From: Trogon surrucura
Lineage: Eukaryota; Chordata; Aves; Trogoniformes; Trogonidae
Assembly (NCBI GenBank): GCA_020746105.1
Contig: CM036617.1
Span: 157,736,912-157,800,911 of the forward strand
Reading direction: 5' to 3'
Length of the DNA: 64,000 nucleotides
Position numbers and translations under genes: made by a program. The stretch's first letter is position 1, and every line of letters begins with the position of its first letter. Shown here piece after piece: positions 1 to 12,332 of the stretch. The notes beneath the pieces are model-generated. The model was not told the DNA's origin and did not search any database. It saw only the letters and a list, made by a program, of their open reading frames with translations.

Positions 1-1679
1 TCAGGAGAGGCAGGGTTCCACAGAGCAGGGATTTCTGCTTCCCTCATGCCAGGAAAGGGGCAGAGGCAAAGTTGGGGGCTGTGCTTTTTCTGCAGTTAGG
101 AGATGTGACATCTCACAGTATTTGCCATCCCCTCCCAACTCCCCCTGTCCCTCCCCTGGCAGCCCAAACAGCCTGGGCTCTGCTTGGGGGGGGTCGTTTC
201 TCAGAGCAAAGGAGCTGGTCTGCTCTGGGGCTGGTGGAGCAGATTGCCAGGAGGGGGACCAGGCTGGTGACAGAAAGGGTTGGGAGCTGTTGCTGGAATA
301 AAGTATGGCAAGACATGGGCTGGAGGTGCAGGGCCAGGAGGATCTCCCAAAAGGCATTGCAAGGCAGGGGCAGGATGGAAGAATTCCTCACCTTTTTCCC
401 TGGAAACCAGGTTGGTTGTCATCTCAGCCAGCTGCCTGCTTGTCCTCTGCCCTGGGTCAGCTCTGGACCACCTAGTTCAGTGCAGATTTCCTCACACTCT
501 AGATTTCAGGGAAGTGCTGCTTCTGCAAAGTACCCCATGGTGGCAGGTGAGTCTGACGCCAAGCACAGATCAACATGTGCCCTCCAACCACCAGGCTCAA
601 GAAGTAGCAAATGGTGAAAGAGTGTCAAACAGGAGGCATCTCCACAATGAGGACTGCTCAGCGAGTGGAGGAGATAAATGGGCAACATGTTAAAAAAGAA
701 TAAATCTGACAAAATGCAGCAGGACTACAAGAAATCTAGAAGAAAACAGCTATTAGCTGTTCTGACCGAGCCTGGCCAAATAGTGCTGTGAAACAATCCC
801 TTCTTGAGAAACAGATATGGAGGTAGACAGAGCTTGCTGTGAGAAATGGGAAGACAAGGAAAGGTAGCAAGAAGATAATCAACTTTTCCTGAAGCTCCTC
901 CATAAGTTAACTCCTTATCTACCTCACATTAATAATATTTTTTAAATCACTAATCTTAACCTTGGCCAGTTCACCTATTCCTGTGACAGGGAGCACAATG
1001 GGTTTGGAAGGCTTTCAGCAGGTCTGGAAGGTGCATGCTTGGGAGGGCCCACAACCCATTTCTAAATGAGAAAAACAACTTCTCAATCCCTTCCCAGCTG
1101 CTTCATCTGCTTTTCTGTTTCCTGAAGTTGATTTCACTGGGAAGGAGAAAGGCCTGCTATAGCCTTTAAAGCTGAGGTCACTAGGTGTGACAGAAATACT
1201 CTGTCGGTCCCCAAAGGGAAGCAGAATGCAGTGGCTTAAAAATCCCAGTACAGGAAACAAAAGTACAGACTGGGGGGAAGGAGCAGGAAGGGCAGCACCA
1301 TAACTCTTACCAACATACCAGCTCTGCTACCTGGAATTAGCCTGCCCAAAGATGGATGAGTAGAGAGAAGCTAAGTGAAAAAGGGAGGATTTAACACTCT
1401 CCCTTCCTTCCTTTCTTCCCTCAGAGCAAAAGATGAGCAGTGGAAAATTACATCTGTATTTGCCCTTTCCCTGCAGCTGATTCCCCTGGCTTTCCTCTAA
1501 TGCATACATGTGGCAGCTTGAGCCCTGTCTGCTATTCCCTGCTGAAGGTTTGGGTTTCAGTCCATGCTGCTATTCCCAAAATGGGGAAAGGAAGTAGAAA
1601 AATGAGAGAAAGCAGCTGTTTGCGAAGTGAGTCAGTCTGAGAGATGCTCCCATGGCTCGTGGCCCAGCGGTGACCATCT

Positions 1680-1855
1680 CCAGTAAGGGAGGAAAAAAGT
1701 GGTGGAAAAGGAGAAGGAAGCCAAAGAAGAGGAGAGGAGAAGCCTTAATACAGGTATGGAAAGACAAAAGAACCATAAAGAGATAGAGAAACAGGATATA
1801 GGAGAGGAAGAGGGGAAAAAAAAAAGGAAAAAGAGAGACTAGAGAAGGGAAGTTA
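1680..1855 (+). repeat. Purine-rich tract
   Basis: About 175 bases are mostly A and G, with blocks such as GGTGGAAAAGGAGAAGGAAG and GAGGAAGAGGGGAAAAAAAA. On the transcribed strand it is pyrimidine-rich. Such tracts can adopt triplex structures and can also act as decoy polypyrimidine signals in introns. Confidence 0.75.
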
Positions 1856-2029
1856 GTTATCCACTGAATTGAGAGTATGAGTGTGGCAGCAGTCCTATTC
1901 CCTGCATCAGTGCACTGACCAGTGAACATCTGTGGGACATGTGCAGGTCATTTTTTATTATGGCTGGTGTACCCCCTAAAGGGATACATCTTGTAAAGGA
2001 CTGAGCACAAGACCAAAAAATTTCAATTT

Positions 2030-2155
2030 CAGTACTAATTCTCTGGAAGGCTCTGAGCAACTCATCTAACTTTTATCCCTCAACCTTTGCATCCTTTGCA
2101 GGAAATGGAGGAAATCTTGTTAACCTCACAAGGGGGTAGTGAGCCCAAATTCAAC
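2030..2155 (+). mobile_element. MIR-like SINE relic
   Basis: CTCTGAGCAACTCATCTAAC, followed by a CAACCTTTGCATCC block, AGGAAATGGAGG and TTAACCTCACAAGGGGGTAG, keeps the order of the MIR 3' half (GAGCAAGTCACTTAAC, CCTCAGTTTCC, AAATGGGG, ACCTCACAGGG). It is strongly diverged and has no open frame. The ends are uncertain. Confidence 0.5.
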
Positions 2156-5100
2156 TTTTTGCTCCCCAGGAACCTGGAGGTCAGTTCTTAGCTTTAAACT
2201 TGTTTCAGAACAGCAGAAGTGAGTTGACCTGTACTAAAAATAAAGGGACCTACATTTCCCAGAACTAATACAGTCATACCATTAAATGGCCTGAAAAACT
2301 AACAGATTAGCTCTGAGTAAGGCTAACAGATGGCGTGGCAGGGCACGCACGTGGCAGATCGGCCAGGCACCACTTGGTCATCTCCCTGTTCTGCTGTTAC
2401 ACTCATGCTCCAAAGTTATGTTCATCAGCGGGCATTTTCCCTACTTTGCTCCACTGGCAAAGTCAGCTTTGCCTGGGAACAGGACAAAGACTGAAACCCT
2501 GTACTGTCAAGCAAAATAACAGGCTCTAAAACCACTCTAGGACTCCTTGTTATGGTTCCTCCTAAGTGAAATCAATTAATACCAGAAGCAGCACAGAATC
2601 TGGAAGAGAGAGGGAGCAATTAAAGATCTCAGTTGGAAAGGGGCAGGGAAGGCGGGAACAACCCAAGTCATCATTAAATGGTCACAAGCACACAAAAAGA
2701 GCACAAAACCCCTTCAGAAAGGGACTGCAGATGATTTTTCAAGATGCAACATCTGTTGAGAAGACACTGCGTATATATTGTTGGAGCAGCCTTGGAAGAA
2801 ACAGACTGACAGTGGAAGGGAGCACTTTCTCTCTAGGCAGCACAGTGTGGTGGCCGGGCAGTACAACGAAACAATATTCTAAGCAATCTTTGCCACCTCT
2901 CAATTTCCCTCTCCTCCTCTCCCCAGCAGAACAGCCTAGCACAACAAGCCCTGCTAGGGGACAGATTCACCACCAGCTTCCAGGGGAAGCAAGAAGACGG
3001 TCTTTCACTTGACTCTGAAGCAGGGATGGAGCGTTAAGGTCTATCAACCCCACTACCTTGTGAGAAATGCACTGAGTTTCCCTTCAGAACGGGTTTTATT
3101 TTGTCGTTGCCTGCAGCAGAGCTAGTGCAGTGCCATCTCGTGGTACTTTTGAATGACTCATGCTAGGTAAAAAGCCAGTCTAAAGCTTAATAAACAGATG
3201 TCAAAATGGAGCTCATCACAGTGCATTTGTGCTGAGGCCTAAGCAGTAACACCAAGGGCCACGAGCAAAATGCGAGCGTAGCTGAACAGCAAGACAGCGC
3301 TTGCCATTGCCATCAGCCGTGGTATGAGCCTGTGGAGATGGCTGGTTTCTAAAACATCTCAACCCCCCTGTTCAGACAGCTCACCAGGCTGCACCCAGGC
3401 TAATGTCACCTTCCATTTCACACAGAGATCCTACACGGACCAGGACTAATGACATGAATTCAGCTAGCAATACGAGTTGGTAATATCTGACTGACAGCAC
3501 AGGTTAGGCTGTATTTATCCCAGGCACTAAGCAATGCTCTGCTCACTACTCACCTACCACAAAACTGACTTTGTACTGCAGTGTGGCGCTGCCTCAAAGC
3601 TCTCTCTAGTAACCTCTGATTACAGCCTAGGAGCATGTGCAAAATCCCAAACCCTAGAAGTGGACCCATAGTGCAGAGAAACTTTTTTTTTTCTTTTAGA
3701 CCAGCACCTTTCTTATCTGAGATTCTGAAGGTCCAGAGAGTTAATATAAACCAGCAGCAAACAGGGAGGAAAGACATTGCATATAGATATCTCATCAGTA
3801 CATAGAAAGACAGCTACGCAAAAACATAGCCTTATTAAATCTTATTAAATTTATTTATTTATCATCTTACTAAATTTCATTCAGCAAAAGGTATTTTTAG
3901 GATGTAGTGGTGATCCCAAAGATTTCTGGAACTATTTTTCCTCCCCAGTGATGAATGAGTGCACAGGAACTGGGCTTGTACATATGCCTTGGTTATGCTC
4001 TGTTGTTTTAAGCTACTGGAATGGTACTAAAGCTCAAATAAACATGGCCTTAGAGACATCCTTTCACCTTCCCACAGAAAACTGAATTCTGAGTCTTGCA
4101 ACTAGTAAATGCAGCTCATTGCTGTACCTCAGATGAGACCCCCACAGACCCTTACTGCCTGCACAAAGTCCAGTTCTGTTTCTGTGAAAATACCTGCCCA
4201 CCCAGCACTAACCCGTCTAGTCTCATCCATTTTGTGGGTCAAAAGACCCCTCTATGAAGGGATGAAAGTAACATTAACTGAAGTCTTGTAATCAGTGAAC
4301 ATAGATGGCAAAGCCTGAAAAGCAAAACCAAACTTTTCTTCAGTGATCTAGGACTAGGCTATTAATTCTCCAGAAAACGACAATGAACACAAACTATGCT
4401 CCCGATGCTTCCTCTTCTTCTTGTACATGCATACATAACCATTTCTAAGTAGATGCTACGATTTTTTTGTCCATACTTAGTACAAACATGGCTCTAAGTA
4501 AGCTTTAGGGATGGGAAGAGTGAGGCCGCTTGATTCTACAAAGGTCTGTATAGATGCACGACTTGTCTCTTCGCCTCGTCATACACACTCCTTACTCTCA
4601 ACTCTCTTGTTAATATATTTATATCCATATTGTTTCAATGTGCCATAAAAATTCACGTGCTAAGAAAACAACAATCGATCAAGATACAGGTAAGTAAAAA
4701 AATAAAGCTTGAAAAGACAATAAACACAAAATATGAAATAATGGCAGCACTGGCATATGGTTGAAAAGGAAAATCCTAAACCTAAAGAACCTTCTAGATT
4801 CCTAGAGAATCTTCTAAAGAAAATTTCAAACTGTTTAAGAGCCATACATTTTCTGTTCCTTTTACAAAAGAGACAGAGACAAGACAGAGAGAGCAAGAAT
4901 CTCAAAACTGATGGAAGAACAGGACTGACAGGATCACCACCATGCATACAGGAACACATCTGCACCCCCACAGATGCCATGGGGAGGATCTGCCCACGAT
5001 CTCGAGCTGATCAGATAGCAAACCCTATAGCAGATCTCACATACAATAGGCTTCAAGGGTAAGGATTCCACGGATTTTGTGCTAGGAAGAGATGCGAAGC

Positions 5101-5666
5101 CTCGCGCACCTCAAGGGTGCAAGCAATCAGCAACAGGTTAGAAAAAAAAGTCCTTACACCATGTGAGCCTCATCAGGTTCACAGTCAAAGGAGGGAGAAG
5201 AGAAAGCTGTAATGACTTTCATTACAGTTATTCTCTTCCTTACTGAAAAAAAAAAAATAAATAAAATCACCAAAAGAAGGATAAGGATGGTGGCAAAGAC
5301 TGCCAAAATTTACAGCAGTCTTAGAAGATGTCTAAATCAGCCTCAGGGCTCTTTTGGCTTTCGGCAATAGCTTAAAAAACCCCAAAATCTATGGAGCACA
5401 ACAATAAATAAAACCCTCTTCTGAATGTACAGCACAATCTGATCTTTTAGTACACTTTGTCCCTCTGTATTAGCATACACATGTCCTATATTAACAAATA
5501 CATTTATGTACACAAATGCCTATATACACACATATATATGTACTTAAGTAATTTCAAAGGTCTACAGTGAGAAACACCGTAAACAGTAAGAATACCATGA
5601 AGTTAAGTCAGGTGAAGCTTATTTCGGTTTCTCTCACCAGAGAAAAACAATTCAGATGACTCCCTA

Positions 5667-5719
5667 CAGAAAACAGGCAGTGTGGAACATCTACAGATTT
5701 TGCAGAAAACAGGTAGTGT
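5667..5719 (+). repeat. Direct repeat of 17 bp at 36-bp spacing
   Basis: CAGAAAACAGGCAGTGT at 5667-5683 and CAGAAAACAGGTAGTGT at 5703-5719 differ at one base. This is probably a small local duplication. Confidence 0.85.
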
Positions 5720-6150
5720 TTTGCCAGAAGTTTGGCTTAAGCTCAGAATTACAGACCAAGTCTCCTGACAACCCACAAGACACAGATGAGCCACCCACAA
5801 CCTGGACATGCACGAGACCTACAGGACGATGTTCCTCTTCTGGAACCTTAACCAGCCTTTTGTTCATGTCGCAGAGGAAGGGACATGATGTTGGAGTGAG
5901 GGCAGTGCCTTGCCCCAGCAGGCTTTGTGGCTTTGCCCCTTGTGGAGGTTGGAGGAGACGGTCTGGAAAACACCTCAAGTAAAGAAGTCCCTTCATATTT
6001 AATAGACACAACGGAAAGCGTCAAACAGTCATCGCTTCAAGAAGAAGATTAAATTAATTTATTGTCTGCCTGACAGAGGGTACGCAGAAGGCTAAACTGA
6101 ATTTTTTTGTATCCTACTGGCCCATAGCAATGAAAGTAAATGTGTGGTTT

Positions 6151-6182
6151 AGTGGGAATAAGTGGGAATAAGTGGGAATAAG
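6151..6182 (+). repeat. Tandem repeat, 10-bp unit, three copies
   Basis: AGTGGGAATA occurs three times without change at 6151-6180 and begins a fourth copy. Complete identity suggests a recent expansion that may vary between individuals. Confidence 0.93.
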
Positions 6183-6493
6183 TAATCCTTTACTGAAAGT
6201 GGTCACATTATGTTGGCTCAAAATTCCATTTAATGTAAAACTATCACCTTCCGGTATAGGCCTTTACACTTTCTCCCTTGTTCAACTGATGATATATCTC
6301 GGTGAAGAACAGCACGCAGATATAGCAGAACAATTCCAAGCCAGAGGCCAGCAGGCACCTGCCCCTGCTCTCACACCGCTGCCCCATCGCACGGGCTGTT
6401 GGCCTCTGAAATATTCTGGGCTGGGACACCGATTCAGAAGAAAAAGAAGTATCTTTATCCTCTCTGGGTGCTTATGAAAGGGGGATCAGCTCC

Positions 6494-6517
6494 CTGATCT
6501 AGTACAGACTAGATCAG
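6494..6517. other. Perfect 10-bp inverted repeat
   Basis: CTGATCTAGT (6494-6503) and ACTAGATCAG (6508-6517) are exact reverse complements with a 4-nt loop, ACAG. A nearby third partial copy (GTCTAGTATAGAC) makes the locus locally repetitive. Confidence 0.85.
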
Positions 6518-6727
6518 TGTCTAGTATAGACACCCAAGGTTTTGCACAGGCACAACCTGAAGAGACTGCACAGAGGCAGGAAGAAGTGAGCAGAGAAGAG
6601 CACATTACAGACAGAAATACGCACATCACAGGACTTCTTAAGTGATAAAACCATGAGCTGCACAGTGTCTCTATTTTGTATCAAGTAGATTTCATAGCCT
6701 ACTTCCAAAACTTTATACTACCATATA

Positions 6728-6757
6728 TTCTCTATACGCCACAGGTCGTATAGAGAA
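6728..6757. other. Perfect 11-bp inverted repeat
   Basis: TTCTCTATACG (6728-6738) and CGTATAGAGAA (6747-6757) are exact reverse complements around CCACAGGT. It lies 210 bp from the inverted repeat at 6494-6517. Confidence 0.86.
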
Positions 6758-8969
6758 GGTCGTTTTAGAACAATACAAAGAGGTCTTTAAAGTGTTGCTA
6801 GGACTGTGTTACTCTCTTTTTCAGCTTAAGTACCAGGTACCTCAGTTACAACCACCTTAACCACAGAGGGCTCAGAGGGAGCCATTAAAACTGGGGAAAA
6901 AAAGACTTAAAAATAGCTTTCCTATGTCTAAAAATATCTTTTCTGAGACCTTCTGAAACCTGTAGGAGAGAGTTCGTCCCACTGGGAAAAGAGGGTGACT
7001 TCCCTTCCCAGTGACACAAAACTCTTGTCTCAAGCTCTGCACAGCTGCAAGTTATCTGACTGGCACGCCATCATATCATTATGTCCAAAGAATCAGAGAC
7101 AAAGTGATGACCATTTTAGGCCAGCTTAGTAACCCTAAAGAAAAAAAGCCCATAAGCTCACGGAAGGAGAGGAAATGCTACTTTGTCAGGCTGATTATTT
7201 TTTATTTAAAAATAAAAAATAAAATCTGACAATAAAGATGTTGGAATACATTCAGAAAAAGCACAGAAACAGAAGCCAGTTGACATACGTGTGTAACTGG
7301 TGACTTCTCAGTTTAATATCACCCCTACAACTGTGAGGGGATATCCATGTGTATCCAATCCACGACTCTTGCCAAGAAACATTGAAAGAGTAATTTTCTC
7401 TGTTTATGTAGGTCCTACCTTGTGTGATCTTTTCCAGGTTCAAAACAGCAGAGGGAGCATCTGTTAACTGAAAAAAAAACCCAAACCAATTCCCAGGGCA
7501 GGGAAGATGTTATCCAAATTTGTGCAGGTGTTCCATTAATGCACTAAATCCAGGTTAATTTTACACCTATTGGAAACAAATGGCTATGAAAAAGACTTTA
7601 AATGACACTTGTATAATGTGTCTCTTCCCCACATGTACTTTGTGGCATAATGGCAAAGGATGGAAACATTACTTACATCCCTTGAGAAAGTTCGCAAATA
7701 TGAGACAATATGAAAACCCAACAATAATATGCAAAGCGAAATCATAATTTTCATGCCAAAAATCTGACTCCACTTCATATCAGCTCTTTCACAGTTAGTT
7801 ATACAGGTGTTTCAAAGCTCCCTTTACATTCAAGAGCCAGGATTTCACTAGTGCCCACTAAGCCACTATTTAGAGCTTTTTCTCCCCAGCTGTACAGCCA
7901 TAATCCGAAATTCAGTCTGAAGTGCTGCATTTTTACTATCACTGCGCATTATAATCATGTAGGTAAGACAACAGGCTGAGGAATACGCTAGCAATTTACC
8001 ACTGGGATTAACCTGACTCTTTTGGTTTTGTTCTTTCAAGATTGTGTTGCTACCAGAGGAAAAAATCGGTGCTCCCGACTCTATTGGATTTTTTCCCTTT
8101 GAACAGTTGGCAAACACAGCTCTGTTTCCCTGTTCTTCCAAAGCCTTAGAAGCCAACATAATTTGAGTTTGGTTTCTCCTATGTCTGTACATAAGTATTA
8201 CTGATCTAACTAGCTGTTCCTTGGACTTTCTGAAGTGCCTGTGACAGTAAAAGAGCAATGACAACTTTAATGGAAAAGGCGGTTCTTTTTGTTAGAGCAA
8301 CTGACAGAAATACCAAGATGCACTCAGGCACACAACACCTTCTCCAAGGGGGAGACACTACCTCTTCCTACAAGACTATATGTAATTATATCCTGAAACT
8401 ATCATATTAAAGCAACACCATCAAGAGTATTTGGGTGCTGCTCATAGATTATACTCAGATCACATTCACATGTGGTTAAGAACTTGCTTCTGCCTTTATG
8501 GTCACAGATGGATTTTTCCAGCTTCCCTTTAGGGAAGTTTTCAATGAAGTGGCAAGCCCTGCAGTGAAACATGAAAGCAGCAAAACTTGAATGTCTTCTT
8601 GGTGTACCACTGGAAGCTTTACAGAGGATGCTTCCCACTGTCACACTTCATGTACTACATTTACATGACAGACTATGTTTGTCTCCCTCAGGTTTATAAC
8701 TGGGCTCTATCTGCCATGATACATTGAATAACCGCAGCCTTTTTGTCATGTCCTGGCAGGCTTTGAGATCATACAGCTTCCCCTTCAACACAGGACAGGA
8801 CTCATCGCAGCACCCATCCGTTTCGTAAGCAGAGCTCTAGCTTCAACTTAAAATTGGTGCAGCCCTGAAAACTACGGAGTGTTTAAGTTCTTCTGTCTTT
8901 GAGTTCACTCCTCAGAAACAACTGCATTATCACCAACTACTGTTCCCATTCAACAACAACAAAAAAACC

Positions 8970-9001
8970 CAGACTTTTAAAATGTTATTTTTAAAAGTCT
9001 G
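8970..9001. other. Perfect 13-bp AT-rich inverted repeat
   Basis: CAGACTTTTAAAA (8970-8982) and TTTTAAAAGTCTG (8989-9001) are exact reverse complements around a 6-nt spacer, TGTTAT. It may be a cruciform or hairpin former. It is not linked to any recognised element. Confidence 0.88.
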
Positions 9002-10929
9002 AAACTATTAAAATTATACTAAGTAGCAAATTTAGCTCTGCAGCTCCAGTTCTCACCAACATCCCAGAGAGCTGTGCTTATGTTCCTGGCAGCAAAATTT
9101 AGTGCCTACAATTTAGAAGAAGGCCTAGATCAAAATACGGGGCTTGAACCTAAGGCATACTCTTAAAGACATATTTCCTAAATAACAACTCCAATGTCAG
9201 AAAATTAAACTGAATCAACTAGATAAATATTTAAAATTATTTAGTCCTGAAGATTTATGTCTAACCAACTAACTCTACTCAGAAAATAAGTACAGTTTAT
9301 GGGCTGCCCATATATATTCACTAAGCAGACTGGAATTCTGCTTCATGTTGAGCTTCTTCTCATTCTACTCATCTTCCCCCAGTTATGCTCATCTCCACTT
9401 TATTATTATTTACAGGATGCTCATCTACATAGTATTTAAGAACCTTGGAATTCGTAACATCAATTAGGGAAGCAGTATTTATCCCGGTTTCAAAGATAAC
9501 AGCTGAGGTGCTGCAGTTACATGGCTTGCACACGGCCACATCGGCAGGCATCAGTGATGAAATCTGGAACTCAACGCTAAAATCAAGCCTGCATGCTGCA
9601 TCTCCTTACAGCTCGTTTCTATGAAGCTAATTGGTTTTTTTCCCTCTCCCAGTTGCCTAGTTTCTCTCCTGATTGTCAGCAAGGTATGTTATCAGCATGG
9701 TTTAAAATGCAGTGGACCTGATCACAGCGATATCTGTCCAGATTATCATGTGTTAGTGATTGACACACATTACCTCTGCACTGGAAGCAAGGTAAAGATT
9801 TAGGCATGAAAGTTCTTCGTCCTTGAAAATTAAATAAAAAGATGGAATCAGCAGCTGACGCTGTATTTCTCCTACACCACTATGTCCATTCATCAAAGGA
9901 CAAAACTTATCCAGCTGAACAAATGAGGAAGAGGGACCCTCTTCTGGAATACCTAGACTGCTGCACTGGATTGCTAGAGCCATGGAAGAGAAACGAAGGA
10001 GCTGAAGGCTGATTCCCCAATGCCAGAGCAGTGGTTGGCAGAGGAACCAACCCTTTGCAGTCCACGATAAGGAATGTGCCAGAGACACAAGGAGCTGCAG
10101 TAGAAGTGTCTTCTGGCGTGAAAGAGATTCAACAGCCCCAGAGCAGTTTCTAGGTGTACCCTAAATCCTGCCAAGCTACAAAGTCACCTTCTCCACTTTT
10201 TTCCTGCTTGAAGCTGGTGTGCTGCAGCCTTCCAGTTCACAAAGGCTCTGGTAGGAGTAGAGCTGGTCCCTGGCACTGCGCCGCCTACCTACAGCAGCGG
10301 CAAACACAAGGACCACAGATGACTGCAGTACCTACAGCAGGGACATGGAAGTGCATGTTACCTCTTGCAGAGAGTGTTAATGAGTGTGACAGCAAGTGGG
10401 ACTGCAGCAGAGCATCAGAGTAAAACAAAATTTTGTCCAGAGAAATCCCCCAAGCCTCAACAGGTGTTGGTGTTGAAGCAGCTTAGAGGCATGAGCCAAA
10501 CCCCTTATGTCTCCCAGATGTTGTGTAAACGGAAATGTGATGTGCAGCATGTAGGTTTTAGGGAATTGCTAACGAGTAAAATCAATTAATCAAGCAAACC
10601 ATTCCTAGGTGCTTCCTAGGCATGTTTCCAGTGCTTGCTACATTTCCTCTTCTGGCTTGGATGAGTCCCCCTCTAGACATTGCATAATAGTATCATCTAG
10701 GTGATGGGTGTGCTAGCAGCTCAGCTTGGAGAACAGAGAACCATCAGAGAAGCAGGAACTGCTCCAGCACACAAGCAATGGCAAAGCAGAGGGCAATCTC
10801 TCTTTGATCAGAAATCAGATTCATTCCCTTACCACATTTTAAGTAGAGGCTTGCATGGAGCAGGGTAGTTGCTAGCTCTCCATCAGGCAAGTTTTACACC
10901 ACTTTCAATACCGTCTGATACAGGAGATA

Positions 10930-11215
10930 AGAAATTCATTTTCTTCCTCTCCTCTTTATTCCCTGACTCACTCTCCCTTGCCTTCTCTTGCACTTTGACA
11001 TTCCATCCTTTGCAGCTAATTTTCACTTCTTTCACTGATTATTTTTAGCATGTGCTGCTGAATCTGTCTTTCCTTCTCCCTTTTTTGTGCTCTCCTTTCC
11101 CCTCTATCTCACTCCACATACTCATTAGCTTCTTCTCTGTCCTTTGTTGTCCTTCTCTACCCTATATCGACACAGCCAGACAGGTCTTTCCCTTTCTCAT
11201 GCTTCTACTGGCTCT
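10930..11215 (+). repeat. Pyrimidine-rich low-complexity stretch
   Basis: About 280 bases are dominated by C and T, for example TTTCTTCCTCTCCTC and CTTTCCTTCTCCCTTTTTTG. The open frame through it is a by-product of this composition. Confidence 0.65.
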
Positions 11216-12315
11216 TCTAGGAGAGACTGTTAAAAGTGAAGGATCTAAGTAACTATCTGAGCAAAACCTTGATGTGCTAAATTAAGAAAACAACCTAGGA
11301 GGCTTTTGGGAGGTGCGTCTCATGGGCAAGAGTCATCTTCTCTCATTCATTAATGTGCTGAACAGTGCAGAGTGACCCAGACACTTCAAGGCCTGCCACT
11401 CTCCCACTATGTCATGTTCTTCTGTAATGCCGTAAGACATGAACTAATCCACCTGAGTGGAAAGCAGGGTCTTTACAGTGTTCTGGGTAAATCTCTCCTT
11501 TGAAGCAAAAAGCAAGAATTTTGTTTCTGTTTCAGAACATTTCTTGCTTTGCATTATTAATAACGTTTGGCACGCTACTGCCCTTAGGTAACTAATCCTC
11601 ACAACCACTTCTCGCCTCCAACCTGTCAGGTGGGGAAGCGTTACCATTTCAATTTTAACATTACAGACACTCAGGCAGAGATAGCAGCTGAGTTGGTAAG
11701 GGCTGCTGGAAGAGCAGCCTCAGTGCCAGGGAAGAAGCAAGGAGTCCCAAGAGTCCCTGCGTCCCAAAACCGTTATTCCACCCAACTCTTCTGGGAAGAA
11801 GGTGGCACTAATAGAATCTTATTAGCATATGTGTAGGAGAGCTCGGCAGGAGGTATGGCTTGCTGTGCTCCCCTGGGGAAAGCAAGGAGGTGACCTAGAA
11901 GAGGGATCTAAGGGCTTTTGACATTTCTGATACATGGCAATCTAGAAGCAGCCTAACTGAAAGAGAAGGCTTAAGGGTAAATCCATCTCAGGGATGAAGA
12001 GACCCAGCCTGAACCTCCACATTAAATCCAGAAATAGAAATGCTGCAGAGCATCACGCACAGATATGGAAGGCAGCGGGACACGGGGTGGCTCAGGCCTG
12101 GGTGCCAGCGGGCTCTTTAGCACAGGCACAGAACCATGGGGAGGCAGTTCTGCTGCCTCCAGGTCCAAGGAGAGGCACCCACTGGATTTTTCACTGTGCT
12201 GTACCACATGGAATAAACAGCACACCATACTCAGCATACAACATACACATGATCTCAGATTCAGGTTGCTGCTGTATTACCTTGACGACCTTAAAACCAA
12301 ATCCTAGGAAAAGGC

Positions 12316-12332
12316 AAAAAAAAAAAAAAAAA
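12316..12332 (+). repeat. Poly-A run of 17
   Basis: A17 lies between AAAGGC and TCGTCC. No transposon body was recognised beside it. Confidence 0.85.

Larger units (their letters stand above)
1..5640. other. Intron stretch, mostly unique DNA
   Basis: The first 620 bases are GC-richer than the rest, with a small near-palindrome GAGATGTGACATCTC near 102-116. The MIR-like relic at 2.03 kb and the purine tract are the only elements recognised. The open frames at 72-617 and elsewhere have no family resemblance. Confidence 0.6.

Noticed and set aside
72-617. 181-codon open frame in the GC-rich first 620 bases
   Set aside because: Overlapping long frames on both strands reflect the GC-rich composition. 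No protein family is recognised.
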